From Stieleria sedimenti (GTDB lineage Bacteria > Planctomycetota > Planctomycetia > Pirellulales > Pirellulaceae): a stretch of DNA of 64,000 nt. Position 1 is the first letter of the stretch; each line of letters begins with the position of its first letter. Of this stretch, positions 42,893 through 53,182 are shown piece by piece. Under the pieces are notes generated by a model, which was not told the DNA's origin, ran no database searches, and saw only the letters and a program-made list of their open reading frames with translations. The stretch spans positions 1 to 64,000 of the forward strand of contig NZ_JANZKV010000037.1 of NCBI RefSeq assembly GCF_025060895.1, written 5' to 3'. The translations under genes and the position numbers were made by a program.

Positions 42893-45800
42893 ATGCTGAA
42901 CCAGGAAATCTATCTTGACCCGCCACAGCAGCGAAAGCTCGAAAACCAGGGCGTTGCAAACGTCAACGACGACACACGCGATCAAAACGCCCTGCAGGTA
43001 TTGAAATACGAATTGAAGACGTTCGTCTGCGATGGCCAATACGAAAAAGGGATCCACGACATCCTGGACACGTACCTGAAGAACATCAATAAGCCCGAGC
43101 AGCCTGGTGTTTGGGTAAGCGGTTTCTTCGGCTCCGGTAAGTCTCACATGGTCAAGATGCTTCGAGCGTTGTGGCTGAACACCGAGTTTCCGGACGGAGT
43201 GGCCGCACGCGACTTAGCCAATCTTCCCCAATCCATCAAGGATCACCTCGTTGATCTTTCGAATGCGGGGAAGCGGGAAGGCGGTCTTCATGCGGCTTCG
43301 GGGACACTCGGTTCAAGTGCCTCAGGCAGCGTCCGGCTTGCACTTCTGCAAATCGTGTTCAAGTCAGTCGACCTTCCGACCCAGTATCCGGTCGCTCAGT
43401 TCGTGATGTGGTTGCGAGACGAAGGTATTTTGGATCGCGTCCGTTCGGCCGTCGAGTCGAAGGGCTACGACTGGCAAGAAGAGCTGGACAACTTCTACGT
43501 TGCCGAGGGACTGCACGAAGCCTTGGTGCAGGAGAAGCCCAATTTATTCAGCTCGCCACAAATGTGCGTGGAGACGCTCAACAACAAGTATCCCCACGTC
43601 ACGGACGTCAGTAATGCACAGATGATCAAATCGATCCGAGATGCACTGACCCGTGCCGGCAAGTTCCCACTTACGTTGATCGTGTTGGACGAGGTCCAGC
43701 AATACATCGGCAGCAATTCGGACCGCTCGATTCAAGTCCAGGAGATGGTGGAGTCCTGCTGCAAGCAAATCGGCGGCAAACTGATGATCGTGGCCACCGG
43801 GCAAACCGCCGTCACCGGCACGTCCAACCTGAAAAAGTTGGAAGGACGGTTTACCACACGAATCGAACTTTCCGATGCCGACGTCGAGGGCGTGATTCGA
43901 AAGGTAATCCTTGCGAAAAAGCCTGGTGCGATCAAAACCATCGAGTCCAAATTGGAAACCAACCTGGGCGAAATCTCACGCCAGTTGGAAGGAACCAGCT
44001 TGTCGCACCGCCAAGACGACAAAAACGTCTTCGCGGCCGATTACCCGATTCTGCCCGTCCGGCGACGATTCTGGGAGGAGGCCTTGCGGGTGCTCGACCA
44101 AACCGGCACCGACAGTCAGTTGCGAAACCAGCTGAGCATGGCGCACAAAGTGATCCAAACCAACTTGGATCAGCCCGTGCCGCATGTGATCGCTGCCGAC
44201 TATCTGTATTTCGACTCGGCCGACAAGTTGCTCCAGGCTCGGATGCTGCCACGCAAGGTCTACGAACAAACGATGCAATGGAGTAAAGGGTCGGATGACC
44301 AAAAACTGCTCGCGCGAGCATGCGGGCTGGTCTTCTTGGTCAGCAAAGTTGCGTCGGGAAACGAAGAACTGGGAATACGAGCGACTTCCGATACGATCGC
44401 AGATTTGATGGTCGAAGATCTCGACGCCGGAAGCAAGGATCTGCGTGCCAAGTTGCCTGCGCTGATGAGCAAGTGTGACCTGCTGATGAAAGTCGGTGAC
44501 GAATACCGAATTCAAACCGAAGAGAGCGCCGCGTGGACCGATGAGTTCATGAGCCAACGCAACCAGCTCGGCAACGAGACACACCGAATTGAAACGGAGC
44601 GAGATGATCGTATCCGAAGTCGGTTCGGTGAGATCGCTGGGAAAAAGACGCTGGTTCATGGACAATCGAAAGTCAGTCGAACACTCTACACCTGCTTCGA
44701 TTCAAAGCTGCCCAGCGACGCCGACAAGCACGTGACCATCTGGGTCCGCGACCAGTGGTCGACCGAATTGAATTCGGTGCAGATCGATGCACGACAAGCC
44801 GGCAACCACTCACCAACGGTGTTTGTCTTCATCCCGAAGCGGTCGGCGGACGAACTGCGGCATCATCTGATCGATTCCAAGGCCGCAACCGCAACGCTGA
44901 GCGCTCGCGGAGAGAACCCGACGTCGCCGGAAGGCATCGAGGCCTGTTCCGCAATGAAAACGACACGCGATGCGGCGCAAGAGAAGATCAGGCAACTTCT
45001 CGACGAATCCTTCGGCGGCGCGCGGGTCATGCAGGGCGGGGGCAGTGAAGTGCTCGGAAACAACCTGCAAGAGATGATTCTCGAAGCTGCCGAGAATTCA
45101 CTTGCCAGGCTGTACCAGAAATTCCCAATCGCTGATGCCGTCGGGTGGGACAAGGTTTACAAGAAGGCCAAGGAAGGGGCACCCGATGCACTGAAAGCCG
45201 TCGGCCATGATGGCGATGTCGACAAGCATCCCGTCTGCAAGGAAATCATCAGTTACATCGCCGCCGGTAAAAAGGGCTCGGATATTCGATCCCACTTTGA
45301 GGAAGCCCCCTACGGTTGGGACCGCGATGCGATCGATGGCGGTCTTCAGGCATTATTGATCTCGGGATTGATCCGTGCCCAAGACGAGAAAGGCGGTCTT
45401 GTCGATCCGCGCGAGCTGGAGCGGAAAGCGATCGGCAAAGCGGTGTTCAAGATCGAGTCGGCCACCGTATCGGCGACTCAACGGATTCAGATCCGAAAAC
45501 GATTCCAGCGACTCAAGTTAACGGTGAAGTCTGGTGAGGAGCTTTCGGCCGTTCCGGAGTTCATTACACGACTGACGAAACTCGCCAACTCGGCCGGCGG
45601 CGATGCACCGATGCCAGCCACTCCCGATCGGTCGGCGATCGAAGAGATTCGCTTGGCCAGCGGGAACGAACAATTGTTGGTGATTTACAACCGGCGCGAT
45701 GATCTAGAACAGTCGATTGACGACTGGGAAGCCATTGCAAAGAAGATTGGCGAGCGATGGCCGGTGTGGCAGCAACTGCAGTCGCTTCTGACACACGCGG

Positions 45801-46336
45801 GGAATGTCAAGGCTGCGGACGAGGCACGGCAGCAAGCAGGTGCCATCACGGATCAAAGGCTTTTGCTTGCCGATCCAGATCCGATCTCTCCGATGGTCAA
45901 GTCGGTTGAAGACACGCTCCGCAGTGAATTGACATCGAAGCACCAAGCGTTTTGCGATCGCTTGAAGAAACGAGAGGAATCGCTTCAGTCTGACGAGTCA
46001 TGGGCACAGCTTTCCCAGGAGCAGCAAGCGAGTATTCGATCGCAGTGCAACATTGAACCGATTGCTGCGATGCAAGTTTCAAGCCAAGAGGAGTTGATCG
46101 CTGCACTCAAGTCGTATCCGATCTCCAGTTGGAGCGACCGCATCGAAGCGCTTAGCGGGCGATTCGCTCGTGCGAGGGAATTGGCTGCAAAGGAACTTGA
46201 GCCCGAAACACAGAGCATTGAAATCCCACGCCGAACCTTCAACAAAGATGACGTCGACGCGGTTGCAGCGTGGTTGGACGAAGTCGGGGCTTTGCTGAAC
46301 GATGCCGTCGCGGACGGACCGGTGGTGATCAAATGA
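42893..46336 (+). CDS. brxC: BREX ATPase BrxC
   Basis: The 1147-aa P-loop ATPase has Walker A GFFGSGKSHMV at about residues 77-87 and Walker B TLIVLDEVQQYIG near 262. Long helical and acidic regions make up the rest. ATG at 42893 gives MLNQEIYLDPPQQRKLENQG, a usual BrxC start; an upstream TTG is rejected. It overlaps pglX by an ATGA. BrxC forms a complex with PglX and PglZ in other species. Confidence 0.95.
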   Translation: MLNQEIYLDPPQQRKLENQGVANVNDDTRDQNALQVLKYELKTFVCDGQYEKGIHDILDTYLKNINKPEQPGVWVSGFFGSGKSHMVKMLRALWLNTEFPDGVAARDLANLPQSIKDHLVDLSNAGKREGGLHAASGTLGSSASGSVRLALLQIVFKSVDLPTQYPVAQFVMWLRDEGILDRVRSAVESKGYDWQEELDNFYVAEGLHEALVQEKPNLFSSPQMCVETLNNKYPHVTDVSNAQMIKSIRDALTRAGKFPLTLIVLDEVQQYIGSNSDRSIQVQEMVESCCKQIGGKLMIVATGQTAVTGTSNLKKLEGRFTTRIELSDADVEGVIRKVILAKKPGAIKTIESKLETNLGEISRQLEGTSLSHRQDDKNVFAADYPILPVRRRFWEEALRVLDQTGTDSQLRNQLSMAHKVIQTNLDQPVPHVIAADYLYFDSADKLLQARMLPRKVYEQTMQWSKGSDDQKLLARACGLVFLVSKVASGNEELGIRATSDTIADLMVEDLDAGSKDLRAKLPALMSKCDLLMKVGDEYRIQTEESAAWTDEFMSQRNQLGNETHRIETERDDRIRSRFGEIAGKKTLVHGQSKVSRTLYTCFDSKLPSDADKHVTIWVRDQWSTELNSVQIDARQAGNHSPTVFVFIPKRSADELRHHLIDSKAATATLSARGENPTSPEGIEACSAMKTTRDAAQEKIRQLLDESFGGARVMQGGGSEVLGNNLQEMILEAAENSLARLYQKFPIADAVGWDKVYKKAKEGAPDALKAVGHDGDVDKHPVCKEIISYIAAGKKGSDIRSHFEEAPYGWDRDAIDGGLQALLISGLIRAQDEKGGLVDPRELERKAIGKAVFKIESATVSATQRIQIRKRFQRLKLTVKSGEELSAVPEFITRLTKLANSAGGDAPMPATPDRSAIEEIRLASGNEQLLVIYNRRDDLEQSIDDWEAIAKKIGERWPVWQQLQSLLTHAGNVKAADEARQQAGAITDQRLLLADPDPISPMVKSVEDTLRSELTSKHQAFCDRLKKREESLQSDESWAQLSQEQQASIRSQCNIEPIAAMQVSSQEELIAALKSYPISSWSDRIEALSGRFARARELAAKELEPETQSIEIPRRTFNKDDVDAVAAWLDEVGALLNDAVADGPVVIK

Positions 46337-49300
46337 GTAACACCGGGACAATCAATCAATTGCCGCTGGACAAAAAACTTCGTAACAAGCTGGAACGCAC
46401 GGTCAAGGATGCTCGGGACGTTTCCGAAGAAGCCGCGTTGGCAGCTTGTAAACAACTCGGCGTCGGGCTTGCGAAAGCGGACTCGCACTTGACCGAGGAC
46501 GAAAAAGACCTGCGCCGTCGACTACGAATTCACGGTCGGCAGCTTGGTGATCTCCGCGATCCGTCAAAAGAAACTCAGGAGTTGGATCGCCTGGTTGAAG
46601 AGATCGCCTATCAGCACTGGCACCGGATGTTATTTGCCCGGTTCCTGGCCGAGAACCATCTGCTGATGTATCCCGATCCAGATGATCCGGTCTCGGTCAG
46701 CCTCGACGACTGCGAAGAGATGGCGGCCGATGAGCATGCCAAGAATGGTTGGGAATTGGCGGCTCGATTTGCCACGAAGATGCTCCCGCAGATCTTCCGC
46801 ATCGATTCTCCGGTGTTCTCGCTGGACCTGCCACCGGAAAGGCAACAGCAACTTGAAAAGTTGCTTTCCGATTTGGACGATGAAGTCTTCAAGGCATCGG
46901 ATTCGCTCGGCTGGGTCTATCAGTTCTGGCAAGCCAAACGCAAAGACGAGGTGAACCGGTCGGAGGTGAAGATCGGAGCACGTGAACTTCCCGCAGTTAC
47001 ACAGTTATTCACTGAACCGTACATGGTCAGCTTTCTGCTGGACAACTCGCTCGGAGCCTGGTGGGCAGCGAGACGATTGACCGAGGAAGACCTTCGCACC
47101 GCGACGAGCGAACAAGAGCTACGAGACAAAGCTGCCTTGCCCGGTGTCCCGCTCGACTATCTTCGCTTTGTCCGCACCGACCAAAACTCTCCTGGCTCCC
47201 CTCGCCCCGATTCGGGGAGAGTGACTGGGGATGAGGGGCAAAGCGACGTTGCGAACAGGCAATCCGGCCCGTGGACACCGGCGGCCGGAACTTTCGACGC
47301 TTGGCCGGAGTCGCTTGCGGAGCTGAAGACCCTCGATCCATGTTGCGGCAGCGGTCACTTTTTGGCGGCGGCATTGTTAATGCTGACTCCGATGCGAATG
47401 ACGCTGGAAGATTTATCAGCTCGCGAAGCGATCGATTGCGTGTTGAACGAGAATCTACACGGCTTAGAAATTGATCAGCGCTGCGTCGAACTCGCAGCAT
47501 TTGCGCTGGCATTGGCGGCATGGCGCTATCCGGAAGCCGGTGGTTACAGAAAGCTCCCCAACCTAAATGTGGCTTGCTGTGGACTGAGTGTTGGCGTCTC
47601 CAAAGACGAATGGAAGGCTATCGCAAAAGACAACAAATCGCTTCGCATCGCGCTTGATTGGCTGTACGACGCATTTAAAGATGCGCCCGTCCTGGGAAGT
47701 CTTATAAATCCGTTAGTTTCCGGCTTACCGCCGGGGGTTAATTGGCCTGACATCTCCCGAATGGTTGCTAATGCGTTGGAGGCTGAGAACGACGAGCAGA
47801 TTAGCTCAAGAGGTGTTGTGGCCCAAGGTCTTTCACGCGCATCGCTACTTCTTGGAAGTCGCTATCACGTTGTGACAACCAATGTCCCCTTTCGTCAAAC
47901 AGACGATCTATCCGATGAGATCCGCAATTTAGCTGAGGTAAAATGCAAGCTAGCACGTGCAAACATTGCTACGATATTCTTTGCAAGGATTTGGGAATAC
48001 TTGATCGACGATGGGGTTGCGGCAATCGTTCATCCGCAAGGACTTCTGTACAAGGACTATTATTCGAAATTTCGCGAGCAATTGTTCGGGCGTCACAGGT
48101 TCCGAGCAATTGCCCGACTTGGCCCTGGAGCCTTTCATGAGATTACGGGCGAAGAAGTCAAAGTATGTCTCATTATCGCGGAGCGAAGTTTTGACAGCAG
48201 TAATATGCTCAATCAAATCGACGCTACGTCGGGCGAGCCGGAAGACAAAGCGGTTTGCTTGGCAACTGACTCACTCGACCGAAGAAATCAATCGAAATGC
48301 CTCGTTAGCTCAAAGAAAGTAGTCGGTATTGGACGTCGAAGCAAAGCGTCACTTCTCGAGGAAGCGGTTACTTTTTCAAATGGAATCCAGACAGGCGACT
48401 ACCCTCGGTTTGGGAGAACGTTTTGGGAAATCGATAGTATTGCAAATGGTTGGGCGCTTCAACTTTCTACGGTAAAAAAGTCAACGCAATATGGAGGACG
48501 AGAACACTGTATATATTGGCAATCGGGTAATGGTGAACTTGTTAATTTTATAAGACGCAAAGTGGGGGAGAATAGCGTTGCCTCTTGGGTTCGCGGACTT
48601 CACTACGCTGATCGTCGCGGCGTTGCGATCAGTGCGATGGGTGAGCTCAAAGCGACTCTCTTCAACGGCGAACTTTTTGACGACAACACCGTTGTCTTAG
48701 TACCAAACAATGACGATGACCTTGGAAGACTTTGGGCTTTCTGTTCAGACGTCGGATTCAATTCAAAAGTGAGAAGGATCGACCAATCGAACAAAGTGCG
48801 CGGGGCAATCGTTCGCATCGAATTTGACCAGCCGCCGATCGACAATTTCGGCTTTTCACCTTACTCCGACGATTCAACCCAATGGATCTTCCACGGGCAT
48901 CCGGCCAGCAGCACTGACGCCCTGCAAGTAGCCGTCGCGCGGTTGCTCGGCTACCGCTGGCCCGCCGAATTGGATGCGGACATGGAACTGGCCACCGACG
49001 CCCGCCAGTGGATCGAACAGAGTACTACGCTTACTGATCTTGCTGACGAGGACGGAATCGTTTGCATCCCTGCGGTTCGTGGGGAGCAAGCCGCCGAAGA
49101 CCGGCTGCTCAACCTGCTTCACCTGGCTTACGAACAAGGTCGGGGACAGGAGCAAGTGTTCCGCGAAAAGCTGGAAGCGGCTGACGGCAATGATCCCGTG
49201 ACCGTCGATTTGTGGCGCCGCGGTTGGGAGCCATCGCTCGCCAACAGCTTTCCGGCTTGGCGAGACAGTCTATTGGAGGCCGCTGGCCACACTGGCAAGC

Positions 49301-49893
49301 CGCTGGAATCGTGGCTTCGCGACAAGTTCTTCACACAGCATTGCAAAACGTTCCACAACCGCCCCTTCATCTGGCACATTTGGGACGGGGAAAAGGACGG
49401 ATTTTCGGCGCTGGTGAACTACCACAAGCTGGACAACAAGACGCTGGAATCCCTGATCTACTTGTATCTGAACGACTGGATCAGCAAACAAAAGAAGGAC
49501 AAGGAGAAGGGTGTCGACGGCAGCGAATCCCGTCTCGCCGCCTCAGAAAACCTCAAGACCAAACTCGAAACGATCCTGAAAGGTGAGTCCCCACATGACA
49601 TCTTCGTTCGCTGGAAACCGATCGAAGAGCAGCCCATCGGCTGGAACCCTGACTTGAACGATGGCGTCCGCCTGAACATCCGCCCCTGGATGACCGTCGG
49701 CGACGTCAAAAAGAAAGGAGCGGGCGTCCTAAGAGACAAACCCAACATCCACTGGAAAAAGGACCGCGGCAAAGACGTCGAGTCCGCCCCCTGGTACCAC
49801 CTCGGCCCCGAGTACGGAGGCAAGGGAGGCGACCGCATCAACGACCACCATCTGACCCTGGCAGAGAAGAAGGCAGCACGAGGCGAGCAATGA
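46333..49893 (+). CDS. pglX: BREX adenine DNA methyltransferase PglX (BrxX)
   Basis: The 1186-aa class I methyltransferase marks host DNA on N6-adenine. SAM motif I is LDPCCGSGHF at about 334-343. Motif IV reads NVPF (residues 517-520) where most N6-adenine methyltransferases have NPPY. The C-terminus has the BREX-typical NDHHLTLAEKKAARGEQ. Residues around 289-302, just before motif I, are encoded by an intergenic-type palindromic repeat. The middle third is visibly more AT-rich than the ends, as expected for a swapped recognition region. It overlaps brxC and the PIN gene. Confidence 0.95.
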   Translation: MSNTGTINQLPLDKKLRNKLERTVKDARDVSEEAALAACKQLGVGLAKADSHLTEDEKDLRRRLRIHGRQLGDLRDPSKETQELDRLVEEIAYQHWHRMLFARFLAENHLLMYPDPDDPVSVSLDDCEEMAADEHAKNGWELAARFATKMLPQIFRIDSPVFSLDLPPERQQQLEKLLSDLDDEVFKASDSLGWVYQFWQAKRKDEVNRSEVKIGARELPAVTQLFTEPYMVSFLLDNSLGAWWAARRLTEEDLRTATSEQELRDKAALPGVPLDYLRFVRTDQNSPGSPRPDSGRVTGDEGQSDVANRQSGPWTPAAGTFDAWPESLAELKTLDPCCGSGHFLAAALLMLTPMRMTLEDLSAREAIDCVLNENLHGLEIDQRCVELAAFALALAAWRYPEAGGYRKLPNLNVACCGLSVGVSKDEWKAIAKDNKSLRIALDWLYDAFKDAPVLGSLINPLVSGLPPGVNWPDISRMVANALEAENDEQISSRGVVAQGLSRASLLLGSRYHVVTTNVPFRQTDDLSDEIRNLAEVKCKLARANIATIFFARIWEYLIDDGVAAIVHPQGLLYKDYYSKFREQLFGRHRFRAIARLGPGAFHEITGEEVKVCLIIAERSFDSSNMLNQIDATSGEPEDKAVCLATDSLDRRNQSKCLVSSKKVVGIGRRSKASLLEEAVTFSNGIQTGDYPRFGRTFWEIDSIANGWALQLSTVKKSTQYGGREHCIYWQSGNGELVNFIRRKVGENSVASWVRGLHYADRRGVAISAMGELKATLFNGELFDDNTVVLVPNNDDDLGRLWAFCSDVGFNSKVRRIDQSNKVRGAIVRIEFDQPPIDNFGFSPYSDDSTQWIFHGHPASSTDALQVAVARLLGYRWPAELDADMELATDARQWIEQSTTLTDLADEDGIVCIPAVRGEQAAEDRLLNLLHLAYEQGRGQEQVFREKLEAADGNDPVTVDLWRRGWEPSLANSFPAWRDSLLEAAGHTGKPLESWLRDKFFTQHCKTFHNRPFIWHIWDGEKDGFSALVNYHKLDNKTLESLIYLYLNDWISKQKKDKEKGVDGSESRLAASENLKTKLETILKGESPHDIFVRWKPIEEQPIGWNPDLNDGVRLNIRPWMTVGDVKKKGAGVLRDKPNIHWKKDRGKDVESAPWYHLGPEYGGKGGDRINDHHLTLAEKKAARGEQ
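47198..47238 (+). repeat. palindromic repeat inside pglX
   Basis: CCCCTC (47198-47203) and GAGGGG (47233-47238) enclose a CCCCGA/TCGGGG hairpin (47205-47210, 47212-47217). The design matches the intergenic element at 21021-21080. It is read in frame in pglX, encoding a Pro/Gly/Arg-rich insert (SPRPDSGRVTGDEG) with no stop codon. Confidence 0.62.
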
Positions 49894-51134
49894 ACATGAA
49901 GGATAAATTCCCCGGTTACTATCCTCCCAATGAGAAAGAGGAAAAGTTGCTTTGGGACGAGGCCATCTTTGTTTTCGACACCTGCTCCTTGTTGAATCTC
50001 TATTCGTATTCGGACAGCACCCGAGACGAATTGCTGGGTGTTCTGAACAAGATCAAAGATCGGCTCTGGATGCCGTACCAGGTCGCGTCCGAGCTGCACA
50101 AGAACCGGGTTCTCCGCATCGCTCAAGAGCGGAAAAATTATGCCGACACCATCAAGTCAATCGATGCCTTTCGCAAAGACATTGACAAACGCCACCGAAG
50201 CAAACGCCAGCATCCTTTCATCTCGAACGAATCGTTTGAACGGCTTGTGAACGCTCTCGATGCCGTTCAGAAAGAGATGGAGGATTGCCGGGACAAGCAC
50301 GATCGCAAACTCCATGATGATTCACTCTTCGAAAACATATGCAGCTTGTTTGGGTCCAACGTCGGTAATGGGTTCGACGAAAAAAGGCATTCAGCCACCT
50401 GTGAAGAAGGAAAGAAACGGTACAAAGCCAAACGCCCGCCCGGCTACATGGACGGCGACGCAGCCGGCAGGGACGCAAAGCCCGAACCTGATCGCTACGG
50501 CGATCTGGTTCTTTGGTACGAAACGATTGACCATGCAAAGAGCAAAAGCAAGCCAGTGGTCTTCGTCACAGATGACAGCAAAGAAGATTGGTGGAGGATT
50601 TCACCGATCGAAAGCCGCAAGACTCTTGGCCCACGTGCCGAGCTGATTGAAGAATTTATCGCAGTAGCTGAACAGAAGTGCTGGCTTTACAGCAGTGAGA
50701 GTTTCGTAAGCCGAGCTACCGACTTCATCAAAGTAGTTTCCACAAAAGCCCAATCAGAAGTCAAGAACATTGCTCGATCAGACACTCCCGGCTTGCTCAC
50801 GGGAATATTCCTGCCCAGCTTCAAACTTGAAGATATGATAGCCGATTCGTTTTCGAAATCACAAAGAGAACGAGAGGACGTGTTTGCGAAAGCAATTGCT
50901 TCCGTTGCGAATCCGAGTATTTCGCCCGAAGCGATCAAGTTTTTAGCACCTACTTTCAAGTTTGAAGAGCTCGCAAAGGAGGCGTTCCATAAGGCATTGG
51001 CAAAACAAGAAGTGATCGACGCTCTAAAAGACTGTGCATCAGCTGTGGATGACGACCTGGACCTCGATGAGCGAGACCAACTTGACGAGGATGACCCTGA
51101 GGGAGCCGATGAAAATGCGTTGAACGAGGACTGA
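49890..51134 (+). CDS. PIN-like (PIN_8/DUF4935) nuclease domain protein
   Basis: The 414-aa protein starts with a PIN-like domain (about residues 20-250): IFVFDTCSLLNLYSYSDSTR (first acidic residue), and PVVFVTDDSKEDWWRISPI with later acidic residues. PIN domains are Mg-dependent ribonucleases. The C-terminal half is helical and acidic, ending in a run of Asp/Glu. The ATG overlaps pglX in an ATGA, so it is translated with the methyltransferase. It is not a core BREX gene; a host-killing or RNA-cutting accessory role is inferred. Confidence 0.78.
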   Translation: MNMKDKFPGYYPPNEKEEKLLWDEAIFVFDTCSLLNLYSYSDSTRDELLGVLNKIKDRLWMPYQVASELHKNRVLRIAQERKNYADTIKSIDAFRKDIDKRHRSKRQHPFISNESFERLVNALDAVQKEMEDCRDKHDRKLHDDSLFENICSLFGSNVGNGFDEKRHSATCEEGKKRYKAKRPPGYMDGDAAGRDAKPEPDRYGDLVLWYETIDHAKSKSKPVVFVTDDSKEDWWRISPIESRKTLGPRAELIEEFIAVAEQKCWLYSSESFVSRATDFIKVVSTKAQSEVKNIARSDTPGLLTGIFLPSFKLEDMIADSFSKSQREREDVFAKAIASVANPSISPEAIKFLAPTFKFEELAKEAFHKALAKQEVIDALKDCASAVDDDLDLDERDQLDEDDPEGADENALNED

Positions 51135-51323
51135 GGCTTACTGCTTTGGCTTCTGGGAGCAGACACACCGCGATCCCACTCTTGATGTTTGAAAAAAACT
51201 TTGAGCAGGCTGATTTCGATTACTGGCTGAACATCATCAATCGATGCAAGGCGAAACAAGCCGATCTCATCAATGACCGGCCCTTGAAAAACATAAAACA
51301 TAGTTGCGACGCAAGAACCTCTG

Positions 51324-53114
51324 ATGATCAACTCCGCACACAAGTACGACGTTTCTGAAATCCTCAGTCCCGACTCCAACGTTCGGTACGCAATCCCCAA
51401 GTATCAACGCAAGTACACCTGGCGGAAGGAGGATTGGGAGGCGATCTTCGACGACGTCTGCTTCAATCCCAAGGGACATTTCCTGGGGTCGATCATTTGC
51501 ATCAATCAGACCAAGGACGCCAACGCGGCACAGGAACTGGATCTGGTCGACGGCCAACAGCGGATGACAACGATCACGCTATTGTACGCGGCAATCTACA
51601 AGTGGCTGATGAGGCAGGAAGCGGATCTGGACGAAGATCAACTCGATGACGTCAAACGCATTCGGCGAAGGGTGCTTTTTGGGAAGAAGGAACTTCGTGT
51701 CACCCCGTCCTATCACGGCAACAATCTGGTCGATTACCGCTGGGCCATGCATCGATGCGGTGCACTCGCCGACGCGGAGAAGCCAGCCAATGTCGGAAAT
51801 CGCCGAATCATGAAGGCGTTTCGCTACTTCCTGGAACGACTGAATGAAATCGAAAACGGTAGTCCCAAATTCACGATCGAAAGCGCATTGGACCTGCTGA
51901 CGAACCTGAATGCGGCCTGCGTCGTGAAGATCGAGGTGTCGTCGCATTCGGACGCCTACGTTCTTTTTGAGTCTCTGAACAACCGCGGTGTCCCGCTGTC
52001 GGCGATCGATCTGATCAAGAACAAGCTGCTATCCGAAATGGAGAAGCGTGGCCTGGCAACCATCGATGAAAACTTCGAACAATGGAATACCCTGCTGAAC
52101 AATCTCGGGGACAGCTACAAGATCCAGGAACGGTTTCTTCGTCAGTTTTACAACGCCTTCCGCCACGACGAAAACATCACCGTTGGGAAGGCGCCCAAGG
52201 CGACCCGATCGAATCTTATTCAAATCTACGAAACACTGATTGAAAAGGATCCCAAGTCGATCTTTGACAAGCTGCGTAACTGCTCGGATTTGTACGCTCG
52301 CTTGATCGTTCCCGACGATGATGACAACGATCCAGAGTTGACAAAGCAGCTCGAACAGTTGGAGCGGATCCAGGGAGCCCCGAGTTACGCGTTCTTGATG
52401 TACGTGCTCAGCCGGAAACCGTCGCAGCAACTGCTCGTCGACCTTGTCAAGTTGTTGGTCCGTTTCTTTGTACGTCGAAACGTCACAGATTTTCCCAACA
52501 CCTACGCGTTGGACAGTCTGTTCATGGATCTGATCCAGGTCTATCACCAGGAGAGTGCGGAGAGTATCGCCCCATTCGTGCGATTTGTTCGAGCGAAATC
52601 ATCCGACGATGATCGCTTCCGATCGGCGCTCCACGGCGACATCTACGAGAACAATGTGGGGGCGACGCGTTTCTTGCTTTGCTCTCTCGAAGAGGACCAG
52701 CAGACCGCAGAAACGATGACCGACTTGTGGAAACGCGACGACAAGAACAAGTTCATTTGGACAATCGAGCACATTTTCCCGCAAGGGGAGAATGTCCCGG
52801 ATTGCTGGGTGCAAATGATCGCCGACGGCAAAAAGGAGAAAGCGAAGGAGTATCGAGAGAAGTATGTCCACCGACTGGGAAACCTGACGCTGACCGGATT
52901 CAACAGCAAGCTTGGCAACATGAGTTTCGAGAAGAAACGCGACCGAAAGGATCGAAACAACAAGATCGTCGGCTACAAGAACGGACTCGCGATCAACAAC
53001 GACCTTAAGGATCGAGACGACTGGAGTGTGGACGCGATCAACACTCGCACCGACAAAATGATCGACCGACTGATGACGATTTTTTCGTTTGAGTCGATCG
53101 CTGCCGAGAGCTGA
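51324..53114 (+). CDS. GmrSD/BrxU-like type IV restriction enzyme (DUF262-DUF1524)
   Basis: The 596-aa protein joins DUF262 (PKYQRKYTWRKEDWEAIFDD, LDLVDGQQRMTTITLLYA; a ParB-like NTPase site) to C-terminal DUF1524 with an HNH-like nuclease motif (IWTIEHIFPQGENVP, HRLGNLTLTGFNSKLGN). BrxU of Escherichia fergusonii, which cuts modified phage DNA, has the same fusion and also sits in a BREX locus. Here it lies between pglX and pglZ and not between brxC and pglX. It starts 189 bases after the PIN gene. Confidence 0.88.
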   Translation: MINSAHKYDVSEILSPDSNVRYAIPKYQRKYTWRKEDWEAIFDDVCFNPKGHFLGSIICINQTKDANAAQELDLVDGQQRMTTITLLYAAIYKWLMRQEADLDEDQLDDVKRIRRRVLFGKKELRVTPSYHGNNLVDYRWAMHRCGALADAEKPANVGNRRIMKAFRYFLERLNEIENGSPKFTIESALDLLTNLNAACVVKIEVSSHSDAYVLFESLNNRGVPLSAIDLIKNKLLSEMEKRGLATIDENFEQWNTLLNNLGDSYKIQERFLRQFYNAFRHDENITVGKAPKATRSNLIQIYETLIEKDPKSIFDKLRNCSDLYARLIVPDDDDNDPELTKQLEQLERIQGAPSYAFLMYVLSRKPSQQLLVDLVKLLVRFFVRRNVTDFPNTYALDSLFMDLIQVYHQESAESIAPFVRFVRAKSSDDDRFRSALHGDIYENNVGATRFLLCSLEEDQQTAETMTDLWKRDDKNKFIWTIEHIFPQGENVPDCWVQMIADGKKEKAKEYREKYVHRLGNLTLTGFNSKLGNMSFEKKRDRKDRNNKIVGYKNGLAINNDLKDRDDWSVDAINTRTDKMIDRLMTIFSFESIAAES

Positions 53115-53182
53115 ACGCGGGGGCATCGTTTGTCGATCCGAAATGACAACATGACAAATCAACAAAGTAGCGAGCCAAAGTG

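Noticed and set aside
51185-51358. 57-codon frame between the PIN gene and the DUF262 gene
   Set aside because: It overlaps the DUF262 start in another frame and lacks a good ribosome site; probably chance.
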